From: Planctomycetota bacterium
GTDB taxonomy: Bacteria > Planctomycetota > Phycisphaerae > UBA1845 > PWPN01
Reading direction: 5' to 3'
Length of the DNA stretch: 64,000 bases
Assembly: GCA_029550525.1 (NCBI GenBank)
Contig: JAKPHF010000048.1
Span: 124,001 to 188,000, forward strand
Part shown: piece by piece, positions 1 through 9,145 of the stretch
How positions within the stretch are numbered: the stretch's first letter is position 1
Layout: every line of letters begins with the position of its first letter
Translations under genes and position numbers: made by a program
The notes under the pieces: model-generated
Databases searched by the model: none
Told to the model about the DNA's origin: nothing
Seen by the model: only the letters and a program-made list of their open reading frames with translations

Positions 1-2398
1 GGTCGATGCGAATCCAGTGCATCTCTCGGCCGACGAGCACTTCCTCCTTGCCCACGATGGGGATGTTGTTCTCCGCCTGACAGGCTACCACGCATGCGTT
101 GCAGCCGATGCAGCTCGACAAGTCCACCGCCATGCCCCAGCGGTTGTTGTCGTACTCGACGGGTTGTTCCCACAACTGCAGGGGAATCGGTGCGTGCCCC
201 CCTTCTTGCGCCGCATACGGATTCTGCTGGTAGACGGGCAGCGGGATCTCGCGAATCAGGTGCTCGGCTCGCTGCCGGCGCTCCTCAAAGCCCAGGCGGT
301 CGATGGCGTGGTGATTCTGGGCGGTGGCGAGTTTGTACGTCTTGTTTGTCTTCTCGACGCTCGCCGCGGCGGCGTGCATAGCCTCGGTCGTGCGGAGGGC
401 GTATGTGTTGAAGCCGACGCCTTCGCCCACGCGACCGGCGGCGGCGCGGCCGTAACCCAAGGGCAGCGCGATCGAGCCGGCAGCCTGCCCCGGCAGGACG
501 TACGCGGCGATCTCCAGTTCGCGGCCGTTGGCCTTCAGCCGGATCACATCGCCGGTCTTGACGCCCAGGGCGTTCGCATCCGACACCGAGATCAAGGCCG
601 CGTTGTCCCACGTGAGCTGCGTGAGCGAATCGGGCAGTTCTTGCAGCCAGCCGTTGTTGGCGAATCGGCCGTCGAAGACTTTGCGGTCAGCCAGGAACGT
701 GACTTCGAACGCCCCCGCCGGCTGCGTCGTGACGTGCCGGCTCACAATCTCCGTCAGCGATCGCGGCTCGACGCTCACCGCCGCGTAACCGGTGCCTTCC
801 ACCAAGCCGTCATGCAACGCCTTTCGCCACGCCGACTCGAAGCTCTCCTTCGGCAAGAAGGCCGCCAGGGCACGGCGCACGATGTCGTAGCCGGCTGTCG
901 GCGTCTCGCCTGCGAGCGTGGCCAGCAACTCGGCGCTGGTCTTGCCGTTGTACAACGGCTCGATGAGCGGCTGGACGACGCTGACCGTGCCGTCCCACGC
1001 CCTTGCGTCACTCCAGGCCTCCAAATAGTGGGCCCGGGGCAGCGACCAATGGCACCGGGCGGAGGTCTCGTTGACGTACAGCGACAGGTGCAGGCTCGTC
1101 GGCACGGCAGCCAGCGCTTCGGCGAAGCCCAGGTCGGTCGGTGCGTCGTACACCGGGTTGCCGCCCAGAATCAGCAGCGTCTTGACCTCGCCGGCCCGCA
1201 TTCGCGTCACCAAATCTCGGACGGCGTCGACATGCGACGGTCGCTGCGGCTCGGGATCCTCCACGAAGATCACCGTCTGGCCGAGGTTGCCCAACCGGGT
1301 GTTGAGCGCGGCGACGGCGGCGTGTACTTCCGGCGGCTGATCGTAGCCGGCAACAATGATGCTCCGACCGGAAGCTGCCCTCAGATCGGCGGCGATCGCT
1401 CGCGGGAACGGATCGATGTTCGGTTCGCCCGCCAGGCCGCGCTCGATCTCCCGCAGAAGGCCGGCGAGCTTGCCGCTGGGCATAGGCTCGCGATGGTCAG
1501 CCACCGAACCGGTGATGCTGTACGTGCTCTCGGCCACGTACAGGCGGTTCATGGTGGCGTCCGGCTTGTTCAGCTTCCGCCGCTCGGACCACTGACGCGC
1601 GTACTTCAGCGCGTCCGGATGCGTGCCCAGCAAATCGGCCCCGAGCGAGACGATGACGTCCGCCTTGCTCAGATCGAGGAGCATCCGCAGCGGCCGGCCG
1701 AATGCCAGCCGGGCCCCTTCGCGCTGGTTGTCCCAACTGATGGGTTCGTATTCGTACCAGCCGGATTGCGGAAACGCTTCCCGCCAGCGCCGCTTCATCT
1801 CGACCATGCTCGGCCCGGAAGCCGCATCGCTCAGGACGGCCAGACCCGCCCCGCCGTTTTTTCTCAACTCCGCAAAGAGCGGTTTGGCGGTCTCGAGAAA
1901 TTCATCCCAGGTGCTGACGGTGTACGCCGAGCGGTGAGCCGGCTCGTGTCGGCGGAGAAGGAACCGCGCCCGGTCAGGGTCGTACAGTTCGAGCACGCTG
2001 GCCTGGGCTTGAGCGCTGGCCGCGCCCAGGCTGGCAGGATGGAGCGGATTACCCTCGATCTTCACGGGACGCCCGTCGAAGCTGGTGACGAGCACGCCGG
2101 TGGCCGAGCCGCCCAGTTCCCACGTGGTCGCAAACTGATTAGGCACGCCGGGTACCCGACCGGGCGGTCGATAGGCGAATGGCGCGACCTTCTCCTCCGG
2201 CCATCGCCGGCACCCCGTCAAACCGGCGAAGGCGAAGGAGGCCCCCATGATCTTCAGGAACTGCCGCCGTGAGGGCGACAGCAGCTCGGCCGCGTGGTTC
2301 GGAAACTCGTTCTCCACGAACGCGCGGAACTCCGGCGTCTGGGCCAGCTCGTCCAGACTCCGCCAATATGCCTTTCCTGTGGTTCCCGCCCGACTCAT
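1..2398 (-). CDS. actB: Alternative complex III iron-sulfur/molybdopterin-like subunit ActB (3' partial)
   Basis: This is the large peripheral subunit of alternative complex III, a quinol-oxidising respiratory complex. The reading frame is open from the ATG at 2398 to the window edge, about 799 codons, and is missing from the ORF track because its stop lies outside. The N-terminus has the Tat-variant signal typical of this family, with SRRQFLK at residues 43-49 followed by a short hydrophobic stretch. The middle is molybdopterin-oxidoreductase-like (for example VSLGADLLGTHPDALKYARQ). Near residue 762 a ferredoxin-like cluster motif, SCIGCNACVVAC, begins the C-terminal Fe-S domain, which continues off the window. 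The stop of actA lies 38 bp upstream, so the two form an operon. In characterised ActB proteins the Mo-like domain has no molybdenum cofactor; this is family knowledge and was not tested here. Confidence 0.93.
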   Translation of the reverse strand, partial: MSRAGTTGKAYWRSLDELAQTPEFRAFVENEFPNHAAELLSPSRRQFLKIMGASFAFAGLTGCRRWPEEKVAPFAYRPPGRVPGVPNQFATTWELGGSATGVLVTSFDGRPVKIEGNPLHPASLGAASAQAQASVLELYDPDRARFLLRRHEPAHRSAYTVSTWDEFLETAKPLFAELRKNGGAGLAVLSDAASGPSMVEMKRRWREAFPQSGWYEYEPISWDNQREGARLAFGRPLRMLLDLSKADVIVSLGADLLGTHPDALKYARQWSERRKLNKPDATMNRLYVAESTYSITGSVADHREPMPSGKLAGLLREIERGLAGEPNIDPFPRAIAADLRAASGRSIIVAGYDQPPEVHAAVAALNTRLGNLGQTVIFVEDPEPQRPSHVDAVRDLVTRMRAGEVKTLLILGGNPVYDAPTDLGFAEALAAVPTSLHLSLYVNETSARCHWSLPRAHYLEAWSDARAWDGTVSVVQPLIEPLYNGKTSAELLATLAGETPTAGYDIVRRALAAFLPKESFESAWRKALHDGLVEGTGYAAVSVEPRSLTEIVSRHVTTQPAGAFEVTFLADRKVFDGRFANNGWLQELPDSLTQLTWDNAALISVSDANALGVKTGDVIRLKANGRELEIAAYVLPGQAAGSIALPLGYGRAAAGRVGEGVGFNTYALRTTEAMHAAAASVEKTNKTYKLATAQNHHAIDRLGFEERRQRAEHLIREIPLPVYQQNPYAAQEGGHAPIPLQLWEQPVEYDNNRWGMAVDLSSCIGCNACVVACQAENNIPIVGKEEVLVGREMHWIRID

Positions 2399-2436
2399 GC
2401 TCCGGCTTTCCAGTGGTCGCTCCGTCTTGCGATGAC

Positions 2437-3114
2437 CTAGCGATGACAGAGCGAACAGTTGGTCATGTAGGCCGCGTCCCGGATGTTGTATTCCTTCTTG
2501 AGCCGCAGCCCCAGCTGAATCTGGTCCTCCTGCGGAACCCAATCCATCTGGGTCACGAACTCCTTGGGCCGCAAATGCTTCTCCGGCTCGCGGTGGCAGT
2601 CGAGACACCAGCCCATGCTCAACGGCGCGACCTGATGAACGACTTCCATGCGATCCACGCGGCCATGACACGAAACGCATCCGATACCCGCGTTCACGTG
2701 CGCCGCATGATTGAAGTACGCGTAATCCGGCAGATCGTGGACCTTGACCCACTCGATGGGCTTGCCCGTCGCGTAGCTTTCATTCACCTTGAGCAACCGC
2801 GGGCTGTCCGCCTTGATGCTCGCATGACAGTTCATGCAGGTCTGCGTGGGTGGAATGGCCGCAAACCCCGCTTTGTCTACCGTGTTGTGGCAATAGCGAC
2901 AATCCAAACCCAGTTGACCGACATGCACGAGGTGACTGTACGGAACCGGCTGCGCGGGCTGGTAACCCACATCCGTGGTTGCGGGCGCAGCCCCCAGGCC
3001 CACCACAAACGGGACGTAGATCGCGCCGCCCGCGATCATCACGACCAGCGCGACAAGCAGGTAGTTGGCCCAAGGCGGGAAAAGGAATCGTTGATTCGGC
3101 CCGGTGTTCGGCAT
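2437..3114 (-). CDS. actA: Alternative complex III pentahaem cytochrome c subunit ActA
   Basis: Membrane-anchored multihaem cytochrome of alternative complex III, 225 aa. One N-terminal transmembrane segment (about residues 16-38) is followed by five CxxCH sites: CRYCH, CMNCH, CVSCH, CLDCH and CSLCH. This is the pentahaem count expected for ActA. The ORF track starts at an upstream TTG (3123). I chose the ATG at 3114 because GAGAG lies about 9 bp before it and MPNTG is a plausible cytoplasmic N-terminus. It is first in the operon with actB. Later subunits (ActC onward) would lie beyond the left edge. Confidence 0.93.
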   Translation of the reverse strand: MPNTGPNQRFLFPPWANYLLVALVVMIAGGAIYVPFVVGLGAAPATTDVGYQPAQPVPYSHLVHVGQLGLDCRYCHNTVDKAGFAAIPPTQTCMNCHASIKADSPRLLKVNESYATGKPIEWVKVHDLPDYAYFNHAAHVNAGIGCVSCHGRVDRMEVVHQVAPLSMGWCLDCHREPEKHLRPKEFVTQMDWVPQEDQIQLGLRLKKEYNIRDAAYMTNCSLCHR

Positions 3115-3335
3115 ATCGCGCAACTCTCAGATGCCCAACTACGGAAGTGGCCAATTGTAGTAGCCAGCCTCGTTGAGGCCATTCGATCCGGCCACTGGGC
3201 GGCGAAATTCGCGACGGTTTCCATCATCGCCGCCACAAGGCGCGGCCGCAACTATAAGTCGCCACAACTGCCTCAGACAAGTTTCCGCCCGGCCGAAAGG
3301 TGAAGCGAGCCTACTGCACGTTCGCCTCACCCGGC

Positions 3336-3364
3336 TTTGCCGCCGCCGGGCGATCCACTATAGT
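3336..3364 (+). promoter_or_regulatory. Candidate sigma70-type promoter for the bd-like oxidase pair
   Basis: TTTGCC, a 17 bp spacer and TATAGT lie about 50 bp upstream of the chosen ATG at 3414, in the divergent gap with actA. The match is moderate. The actA side of the gap holds a TACAAT-like hexamer (complement of 3154-3159) without a convincing -35. Confidence 0.4.
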
Positions 3365-3413
3365 ACACGCGCCAGGATTTGACACACGTTTCATCTTCGA
3401 CGGGCCGCACCAT

Positions 3414-4838
3414 ATGGACTTTCCACTGTTTCACCTGGACTGGGCCGGCAACCGAATGCTCATCGCCGTCATTGCCGTCCTGCACGTCCTGGTCAATCAC
3501 TCCATGGCCGTCGGTGCCATGCCCCTGATCGCCCTCGTTCAGTGGTGGGGCTATCGGACCGCAGACCCGAGGTGGGACCGCCTGGCCTACCGGCTGCTCG
3601 GCGTCTGCTTCATCGTGACCACCACTGTCGGGGCGCTCACCGGCGTGGGCATCTGGTTGTCGGCCTCGCTGGTCAACCCGCACGCCATCGGCAGTCTGAT
3701 TCGCGTCTTCTTCTGGGCCTGGTTCACCGAGTGGATCGTCTTCATCACCGAGGTCTGCCTCATTCTGGCCTACTTCCTGACGTGGAAGAGCTGGGGTGAG
3801 CGCCGCAAGGGGCAGCACATCGTTTTTGGATGCGCACTGGCTCTCGCATCCTGGCTGACCATGGCTATCATCGTGGCCATTCTCGGGTTCATGATGGATC
3901 CGGGCTCCTGGGCCGAGCGACGTTCGTTCTGGACCGGCGTGCTCAACCCGATTTACCTGCCCCAACTGTGCTTCCGCACGCCGCTGGCCATGGTGATGGC
4001 CGGGCTGCTGGCGTTGCTGCTGATTCCGTTCTTCACCGCTCGCGACGCCTTTCGCCGCCGGGCGTTGCGATTCGTGGGCGTCTGGACGCTGGCCTGGTCG
4101 GCTCCCTGCATCGTCGGGGCGGGCTTTTATTGGCTGGCCATCCCCGACGCCATGCGGTCCAACATGCCGGTGGCTCTGGCCACGCAGGCTTTCCAGACTT
4201 GGCACACCGCCGTGGCTCAGATCCTGACCGTCGCCGCCGCCGCGATCCTCATCATTTCGTTGTGGGCGGTCATCAAACCGGGCTGGCTGCCGCGTCCGGC
4301 GACCGCCGTCCCCTTCCTGCTCATGTTTGTCCTGCTAGGCTACTTCGAACGCGTCCGCGAGTTCGTCCGCAAGCCGGCGGTAATTGAGAACTACATGTAC
4401 GCCAACGGCATCGAGATCGACAAGTACCCGCTGCTCCGCGAGGAAGGCGTGTTAGCTCATGCCACATATGCGTCGCATCGCACCGTCACGCCGGAAAACG
4501 AGCTGGAGGCCGGTCGCGACATGTTCATCATCGCTTGCAGCCGATGCCATACCACCACCGGTGTGAACGGCGTGGTGAACAAGCTGACGACGATGTATGG
4601 CCGCGAACCCTGGAGCCGTGAGATCGTGCTCACGAACATCCGCACGCTGCACAACGTGAGGCCGTTCATGCCGCCCGCCCCCGGCACGGACGCCGAACTG
4701 TCCGCGCTGGCGGCGTACCTGGTTTCGCTCCAGGCTAACCCGGTCCCGGTGGGCGGTGCTCAAAACGAGGGCGTGAAAACGCCGGTCACGACCCAGCCGG
4801 CCGTCACGCTGCGACCGACAGCGCTGGGAGAAGGATGA
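3414..4838 (+). CDS. CydA-like membrane protein with C-terminal cytochrome c domain
   Basis: Polytopic membrane protein of 474 aa resembling subunit I of the cytochrome bd superfamily. The first segment has His residues (HVLVNHSMAVG). Another contains two acidic residues in TEWIVFITEV, reminiscent of the Glu pair of CydA. The C-terminus carries a mono-haem cytochrome c domain with CSRCH and a likely Met ligand in RPFMPPAPG. I started it at ATG 3414 (MDFPLFHLDWAGN), because the preceding 38 residues of the long ORF are not membrane-protein-like. It precedes a second c-haem-fused membrane protein (5115-6452). The pair probably forms a cytochrome c-linked terminal reductase or oxidase working with alternative complex III. 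Electron donor and acceptor cannot be read from sequence. It is not the NrfD-type ActC. Confidence 0.75.
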   Translation: MDFPLFHLDWAGNRMLIAVIAVLHVLVNHSMAVGAMPLIALVQWWGYRTADPRWDRLAYRLLGVCFIVTTTVGALTGVGIWLSASLVNPHAIGSLIRVFFWAWFTEWIVFITEVCLILAYFLTWKSWGERRKGQHIVFGCALALASWLTMAIIVAILGFMMDPGSWAERRSFWTGVLNPIYLPQLCFRTPLAMVMAGLLALLLIPFFTARDAFRRRALRFVGVWTLAWSAPCIVGAGFYWLAIPDAMRSNMPVALATQAFQTWHTAVAQILTVAAAAILIISLWAVIKPGWLPRPATAVPFLLMFVLLGYFERVREFVRKPAVIENYMYANGIEIDKYPLLREEGVLAHATYASHRTVTPENELEAGRDMFIIACSRCHTTTGVNGVVNKLTTMYGREPWSREIVLTNIRTLHNVRPFMPPAPGTDAELSALAAYLVSLQANPVPVGGAQNEGVKTPVTTQPAVTLRPTALGEG

Positions 4839-5114
4839 CCCATCTCCGCGTCGCCGTGTCTCCGCGTCGCCGCGTCGGTGTCTCGCGAGAGGCTGGCGAA
4901 CCGGGCCCAAAACCATGGCAGCGGTCTTGACTCACCCGACGGCTGTTTCTGATAGAATGAAATTGAGGTGAGACCATGGTCCGTGCATTCAAACAACACG
5001 TGATGATTGGCTCGGGAACGCGCCGACTGTTTCGTTACCAATGATCGTTCGCTGCAGCGAGTTGCCGATGCGGATTGTTATATGCTGACCGAGTTGACCA
5101 CGGAGTGATCGGCT

Positions 5115-6452
5115 GTGATTCTCGCAAACATCCCTGTACCTCACGACATTCCGCTGCCCTTGCCGGTCGATCGCGTCATCCTCCAGGCGGTCATCGTGCT
5201 GCTGTTCCTCGCCCACATCGTGTTTATCAATCTCATGCTGGGCGGAGCCATGTTTGCCGTGGTGTTCGAGTGCATCGGCCTAAAGCGGCGTGACTTCGAC
5301 ACGCTGGCCCGCGAGATCACCCACACCATCACGGTCAACAAGAGCCTGGCCGTGGTGCTCGGTGTAGGGCCGCTGCTGGCCATCAACGTGCTCTACACCG
5401 TCTACTTCTACTCGGCCAACGCACTGACGGGCTACGTCTGGATCAGCATCGTTCCCCTGGTGGCGGTCGCATTTCTCATCCTCTACGCCTACAAGTACTC
5501 CTGGGAGCGCCTGGCGAACCGCAAGAAGCTGCATCTGGCGATGGGCGGGTTCGGCGTGGCCATCCTCCTGTTCGTGCCGTTGATCTTCCTGAGCAACATC
5601 AACCTCATGCTCTTCCCCGACCGCTGGACGCAGGTGCGGGGATTCCTCTCGGCCCTGTGGCTGCCCAACGTGTGGCCGCGGTTCTTGCACTTTGTGCTGG
5701 CCTGTGTGGCGGTCAGCGCCTTGTTCATGCTTGCCTACTTCACACGCGCGGGCTATCCGGTCGAAACGAAGTTTCAGGGCCTCGACCGGCCGAACCTGCG
5801 ACGGCTGTTCTACGGCATCGCCTTCGGGGCCACGCTTCTGCAGTTGGCCGCCGGCCCGCTCGTACTGTTCACGCTGCCCGCCCAGGGGCTCTCGGTGTTT
5901 TTGTACGCGGTGATCGGCACCGGCGCGGCCTTCGCCGTCGCCATGCTCGCCCTTATGTGGTGGGAGATTCTCACCCCGCGTCAGACCGCCGGGCGGTTCT
6001 TCGTGCCCATCGTCGCGCTGCTCATCCTGACCGGTTCGGCCATGGGCTTCGGCCGGCACGTCTACCGCGAGGGTGCCCTTCGCGACCATCGTCTGGCCAT
6101 GGAACAGCGGACGCAGGACCTCGCTTACGCCGCCGCTGCTGCCAAATGGCGGGCCGACCACGGTGTGGCCGTGGAAGATCTTCCGCTGGGTCAACGCGTC
6201 TTCCGCGACGTGTGCAGCAGTTGCCACATGCTGGACCGCGTGCTCACCGGGCCGTCCATCCGCGAGATCGCCGAGCTCTACAAGGACGATCCCGACGGCA
6301 TCGTGCGCTGGACCAAGGCTCCGACCCGCAAACGCACCGGCTTCCCGGCCATGCCGGCCTTCGATCGGCCCACCGAGCAACTGCGAGCCGTCGCCGAGTA
6401 CATGCTCGAGCTGGCGGCCCCGAAAAAAGAAGGCTTGAGTCCTGAGTCCTGA
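5115..6452 (+). CDS. Second bd-like polytopic membrane protein with C-terminal cytochrome c domain
   Basis: A 445 aa protein with about eight hydrophobic segments and a C-terminal c-type haem domain (CSSCHMLDRV; likely Met ligand in FPAMPAF). The start is the GTG at 5115, supported by GGAG 9 bp upstream. It sits 276 bp after the companion gene in the same direction. The organisation resembles CydA/CydA' pairs, in which two related subunits make one enzyme, rather than CydA plus canonical CydB. That relation is inference from topology and neighbourhood. The 276 bp between the two genes contains a CGCGTCGCC-type repeat (4848-4882) and nothing else recognised. Confidence 0.7.
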   Translation: MILANIPVPHDIPLPLPVDRVILQAVIVLLFLAHIVFINLMLGGAMFAVVFECIGLKRRDFDTLAREITHTITVNKSLAVVLGVGPLLAINVLYTVYFYSANALTGYVWISIVPLVAVAFLILYAYKYSWERLANRKKLHLAMGGFGVAILLFVPLIFLSNINLMLFPDRWTQVRGFLSALWLPNVWPRFLHFVLACVAVSALFMLAYFTRAGYPVETKFQGLDRPNLRRLFYGIAFGATLLQLAAGPLVLFTLPAQGLSVFLYAVIGTGAAFAVAMLALMWWEILTPRQTAGRFFVPIVALLILTGSAMGFGRHVYREGALRDHRLAMEQRTQDLAYAAAAAKWRADHGVAVEDLPLGQRVFRDVCSSCHMLDRVLTGPSIREIAELYKDDPDGIVRWTKAPTRKRTGFPAMPAFDRPTEQLRAVAEYMLELAAPKKEGLSPES

Positions 6453-6536
6453 GGCTTGAGGGGCCGTGAGCTGTGAGCCAGACGGTCCGGCTGAAAGCTG
6501 AGCGCTGACAGCGGATAGCTACACGCATCCGCGGCC

Positions 6537-7655
6537 TTACTTGAGCAGTTTGCGCAGGACGGGCTCGAGTTCGTCGGCCATGCGGACGAAGCCCAGATCC
6601 GTGGCGTGTGTGCCGTCCACCGTCGCGTCGTCGTCCACGCCCAGCAGCCGATCGCCCGGCACGAGCGTGAGCTGTGGCACGTTCGCATCACTCAACCGCT
6701 CGAAGGTGGCACGAAGTTCCGCGTTCTTACGGTCCACTCGCTCGCGTGCACTCGGCAGGAACCGGGCCGCCTGATGCGGAGCCTGCTCGACCAGGACGAT
6801 GGGCGTGTGAGGATGCGCTTTGCGCAGCGTGCGCACGAACGGCTCGATGCGCTCGCGCACCATCTCGGCGGTCATGTTGGGCAGGCAATCCAGCACGTAC
6901 ACTGCCGGATCCAGCTCGGCCAGCAGATCAGCCATCTCGGGTTCCATCTTGCCGTTGCCCGAGAAGCCCAGGTTGATGGTCGGTACGTCCAGCCGGCGAC
7001 CCAGAATCGCCACGTGAGCCATGCCCGGCCTTGACGCACAGCCGCCCTGACAAATAGACGTCCCATACACCACGACTGGCTTGGCCGCGCGCGGGGCCGG
7101 CTTGAATAGCTGTGCGGTCGGCGGGATACCGATCTCCAGCGACTTCACCCCGTTGTACAGCGGCAGGTACAGCATGTACTCATGCGTGCCCGCCGGAACG
7201 TTGTCCACGAGTACGGCCTCACTGGACGAAGTGCTGCCCGGCCGCCCCGCTCCCGTCCAGCGCCACTGCCCCTCGTGCCGTACGTACAGGTCCAGGCCGC
7301 TCACGCCGGTTGCCGGCATGTGCGGCATCGCCAGGTTCGACGACGTCACCGTCCAGCGGGCGGCGATCTTCGGGGCGTCGGTCACAAACCGCACGCAGAT
7401 GCCGGCCGTGTTCGTGCTCAGCGTCCAGACCGGATCGCGAACGACGCCCTTGGCCCGGGCGGGCAGGCGATGCCAGAACTCGGCCGTGTCCGTCCACCCC
7501 TTGCCTTCGACGGGCAACAGCCGGGCGTCATACCAGGCGAGCGTGGACTTGTCGCCGTCGGCTGCCTTGTCGGGTTCGAGCCTCTCCAGAGCCGGCGGTT
7601 TGGCCGCGACGGTCGCTGCAACGGACGCGATGAAGATGGAAGCGAATCGAAGCAT
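6537..7655 (-). CDS. Secreted SGNH/GDSL hydrolase with N-terminal GxDLY-type domain
   Basis: A 372 aa exported esterase-like enzyme. A signal peptide covers about residues 1-18 (MLRFASIFIASVAATVAA). The N-terminal half is a beta-rich domain containing GLDLY. The C-terminal half carries SGNH blocks: GTSICQGG (nucleophile Ser), GFSGNGKMEPE, and the Asp/His pair in DGTHATDLG. The start was moved from the track's 8423 to ATG 7655 because GGAG stands 8 bp before it and the signal peptide begins there. Upstream residues are antisense to the next gene. It probably deacylates a plant or algal polysaccharide, given the neighbouring glycosidases; the substrate is unknown. Confidence 0.88.
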   Translation of the reverse strand: MLRFASIFIASVAATVAAKPPALERLEPDKAADGDKSTLAWYDARLLPVEGKGWTDTAEFWHRLPARAKGVVRDPVWTLSTNTAGICVRFVTDAPKIAARWTVTSSNLAMPHMPATGVSGLDLYVRHEGQWRWTGAGRPGSTSSSEAVLVDNVPAGTHEYMLYLPLYNGVKSLEIGIPPTAQLFKPAPRAAKPVVVYGTSICQGGCASRPGMAHVAILGRRLDVPTINLGFSGNGKMEPEMADLLAELDPAVYVLDCLPNMTAEMVRERIEPFVRTLRKAHPHTPIVLVEQAPHQAARFLPSARERVDRKNAELRATFERLSDANVPQLTLVPGDRLLGVDDDATVDGTHATDLGFVRMADELEPVLRKLLK

Positions 7656-7877
7656 GGACGTGATCTCCTTTCGTTGACCGCCCTGATTGTCCGCTCGAAA
7701 TCGCCCTCTGTCCACCACCGTGTCACTCTCCCCTCGGACAGAAAAGCGCATCCGGAGCTCGCCGCCGCACTTTGAAACAACGGACAACTGACCACTGACC
7801 ATCCAGTGGTTCGCCTGTCGCCGCGCGGTTATTATGGCGACCAGCAGAGTCCCAATCGAACGTGCAAGGAGACGGTC

Positions 7878-9083
7878 ATGAGCAGCAACAAGCTTACGAC
7901 GACCGTGGGGCGGCGTGAGTTCCTGGCCGGCACGGCGGCAGCGTTCACCATCGTCCGCCCGTCGGCTGTCCGAGGCAGCACGGCCAACTCCACCATCGAG
8001 TTGGGCATGCTGGGCTGTGGCGGACGCGGCACGTGGATCGTGCCCCTGTTCCAAAAGCACGGCAAGTACAAATTCGTCACCTGCGCCGATTACTATCCCG
8101 AGCATGCCGACCGGGTCGGTGAAATGTGCCAGATCCCGGCGAACAAGCGCTTCAGTACGCTCTCGGCCTACAAGCGGATGTACGACACGAAGTTCGACGC
8201 GGTGGTGATCGAGACGCCGCCGTACTTCCATCCCGAGCAGGCCGCCGCCGCGGTCGATGCCGGCAAGCATGTGTACTGCGCCAAGCCCATCGCCGTCGAT
8301 GTCCCCGGCTGCCGAAGCTTCGAGGCATCGGGCAAGAAAGCGACGGAAAAGAAGCTCGTCTTTTTGGTCGATTTTCAGACCCGGGCCAACGAGCATTACC
8401 GCGAGGCGGCCCGCCGCATCCACCGTGGTGACATCGGCAAACTGGTGAGCGGTGACGCCAAGTACCCCTGTGGTGTCATGGGGTTAAAGACGCCGGCCAC
8501 GCCCGACGACCGGCTGCGATGCTGGTATTGCGACAAAGCCCTGTCCGGCGATTTCATCGTCGAGCAAAGCATCCACGCGCTGGACGTGGCCACCTGGATG
8601 ATCAACGCCGCGCCGGTGGCCGCCATGGGCCGCGGCGTCTCCAAAGGTTTGCGCGCCTATGGCAACATCTGGGATTCGTTCACGCTGGTCTACGAGTTCC
8701 CCGATAGCGTCAATCTGTCTTTCCATTGCGTGCAGATGGTGCACGGGGCTCCGAACGAGATTCAATGTCGGATTTATGGCGCCAACGGCACGTTCGACAG
8801 TGATTACTTCCGGTTTGTGAGCATTCAATCGCCCGACAAAGCCTATCCGCGACAGGAGTTCACGGATCTCTACACCAGCGGCACGGTGGTCAACATCAAC
8901 GAGTTCTACCAGGCGATCACCGGCGGCGATTATTCCAACCCCACGGTGGCTCCGTCGGTCCGCAGCAATCTCACCGCGGTCATGGGCCGCGAGGTTGCCT
9001 ACCGCAAGGAACTGCTGACCTGGGACGCATTGCTAAAATCCAGCGAGCGGCTCGAAGCGGACTTGTCGGGCCTGAAGAGCTGA
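7878..9083 (+). CDS. Gfo/Idh/MocA family oxidoreductase with Tat signal
   Basis: A 401 aa NAD(P)-dependent sugar dehydrogenase-like protein. The N-terminus has a Tat signal (RREFLAGTAAAF), followed by the Rossmann motif GMLGCGGRG near residues 40-48. A CAKPIAVDVPGC segment follows, the family's EKP-like Lys motif. The ATG at 7878 was chosen because AAGGAG lies 6 bp upstream. This is one of many such secreted oxidoreductases in planctomycetes; the substrate is unknown. It lies between an SGNH hydrolase and a GH106-like enzyme, suggesting a role in sugar breakdown. Confidence 0.9.
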   Translation: MSSNKLTTTVGRREFLAGTAAAFTIVRPSAVRGSTANSTIELGMLGCGGRGTWIVPLFQKHGKYKFVTCADYYPEHADRVGEMCQIPANKRFSTLSAYKRMYDTKFDAVVIETPPYFHPEQAAAAVDAGKHVYCAKPIAVDVPGCRSFEASGKKATEKKLVFLVDFQTRANEHYREAARRIHRGDIGKLVSGDAKYPCGVMGLKTPATPDDRLRCWYCDKALSGDFIVEQSIHALDVATWMINAAPVAAMGRGVSKGLRAYGNIWDSFTLVYEFPDSVNLSFHCVQMVHGAPNEIQCRIYGANGTFDSDYFRFVSIQSPDKAYPRQEFTDLYTSGTVVNINEFYQAITGGDYSNPTVAPSVRSNLTAVMGREVAYRKELLTWDALLKSSERLEADLSGLKS

Positions 9084-9145
9084 CTAGAGACTCGGAAATT
9101 CCACCACAGTGTAGGATATCCCCGGACACGGGGGAGGTTGGTTCG

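Noticed and set aside
17-2272. 751-aa plus-strand ORF
   Set aside because: It is antisense to actB, whose minus-strand frame is open across the whole stretch and has clear family motifs. The ORF itself has low-complexity Arg/Gly/Val composition.
3414-6452. Possible ActC/ActF subunits of alternative complex III
   Set aside because: They are on the opposite strand from actA-actB, and their sequence is bd-like rather than NrfD-like.
6537-8423. 628-aa ORF as one protein
   Set aside because: Only the part up to 7655 is real. The rest is antisense to the Gfo/Idh gene and its leader, and a ribosome-binding site plus signal peptide begin at 7655.
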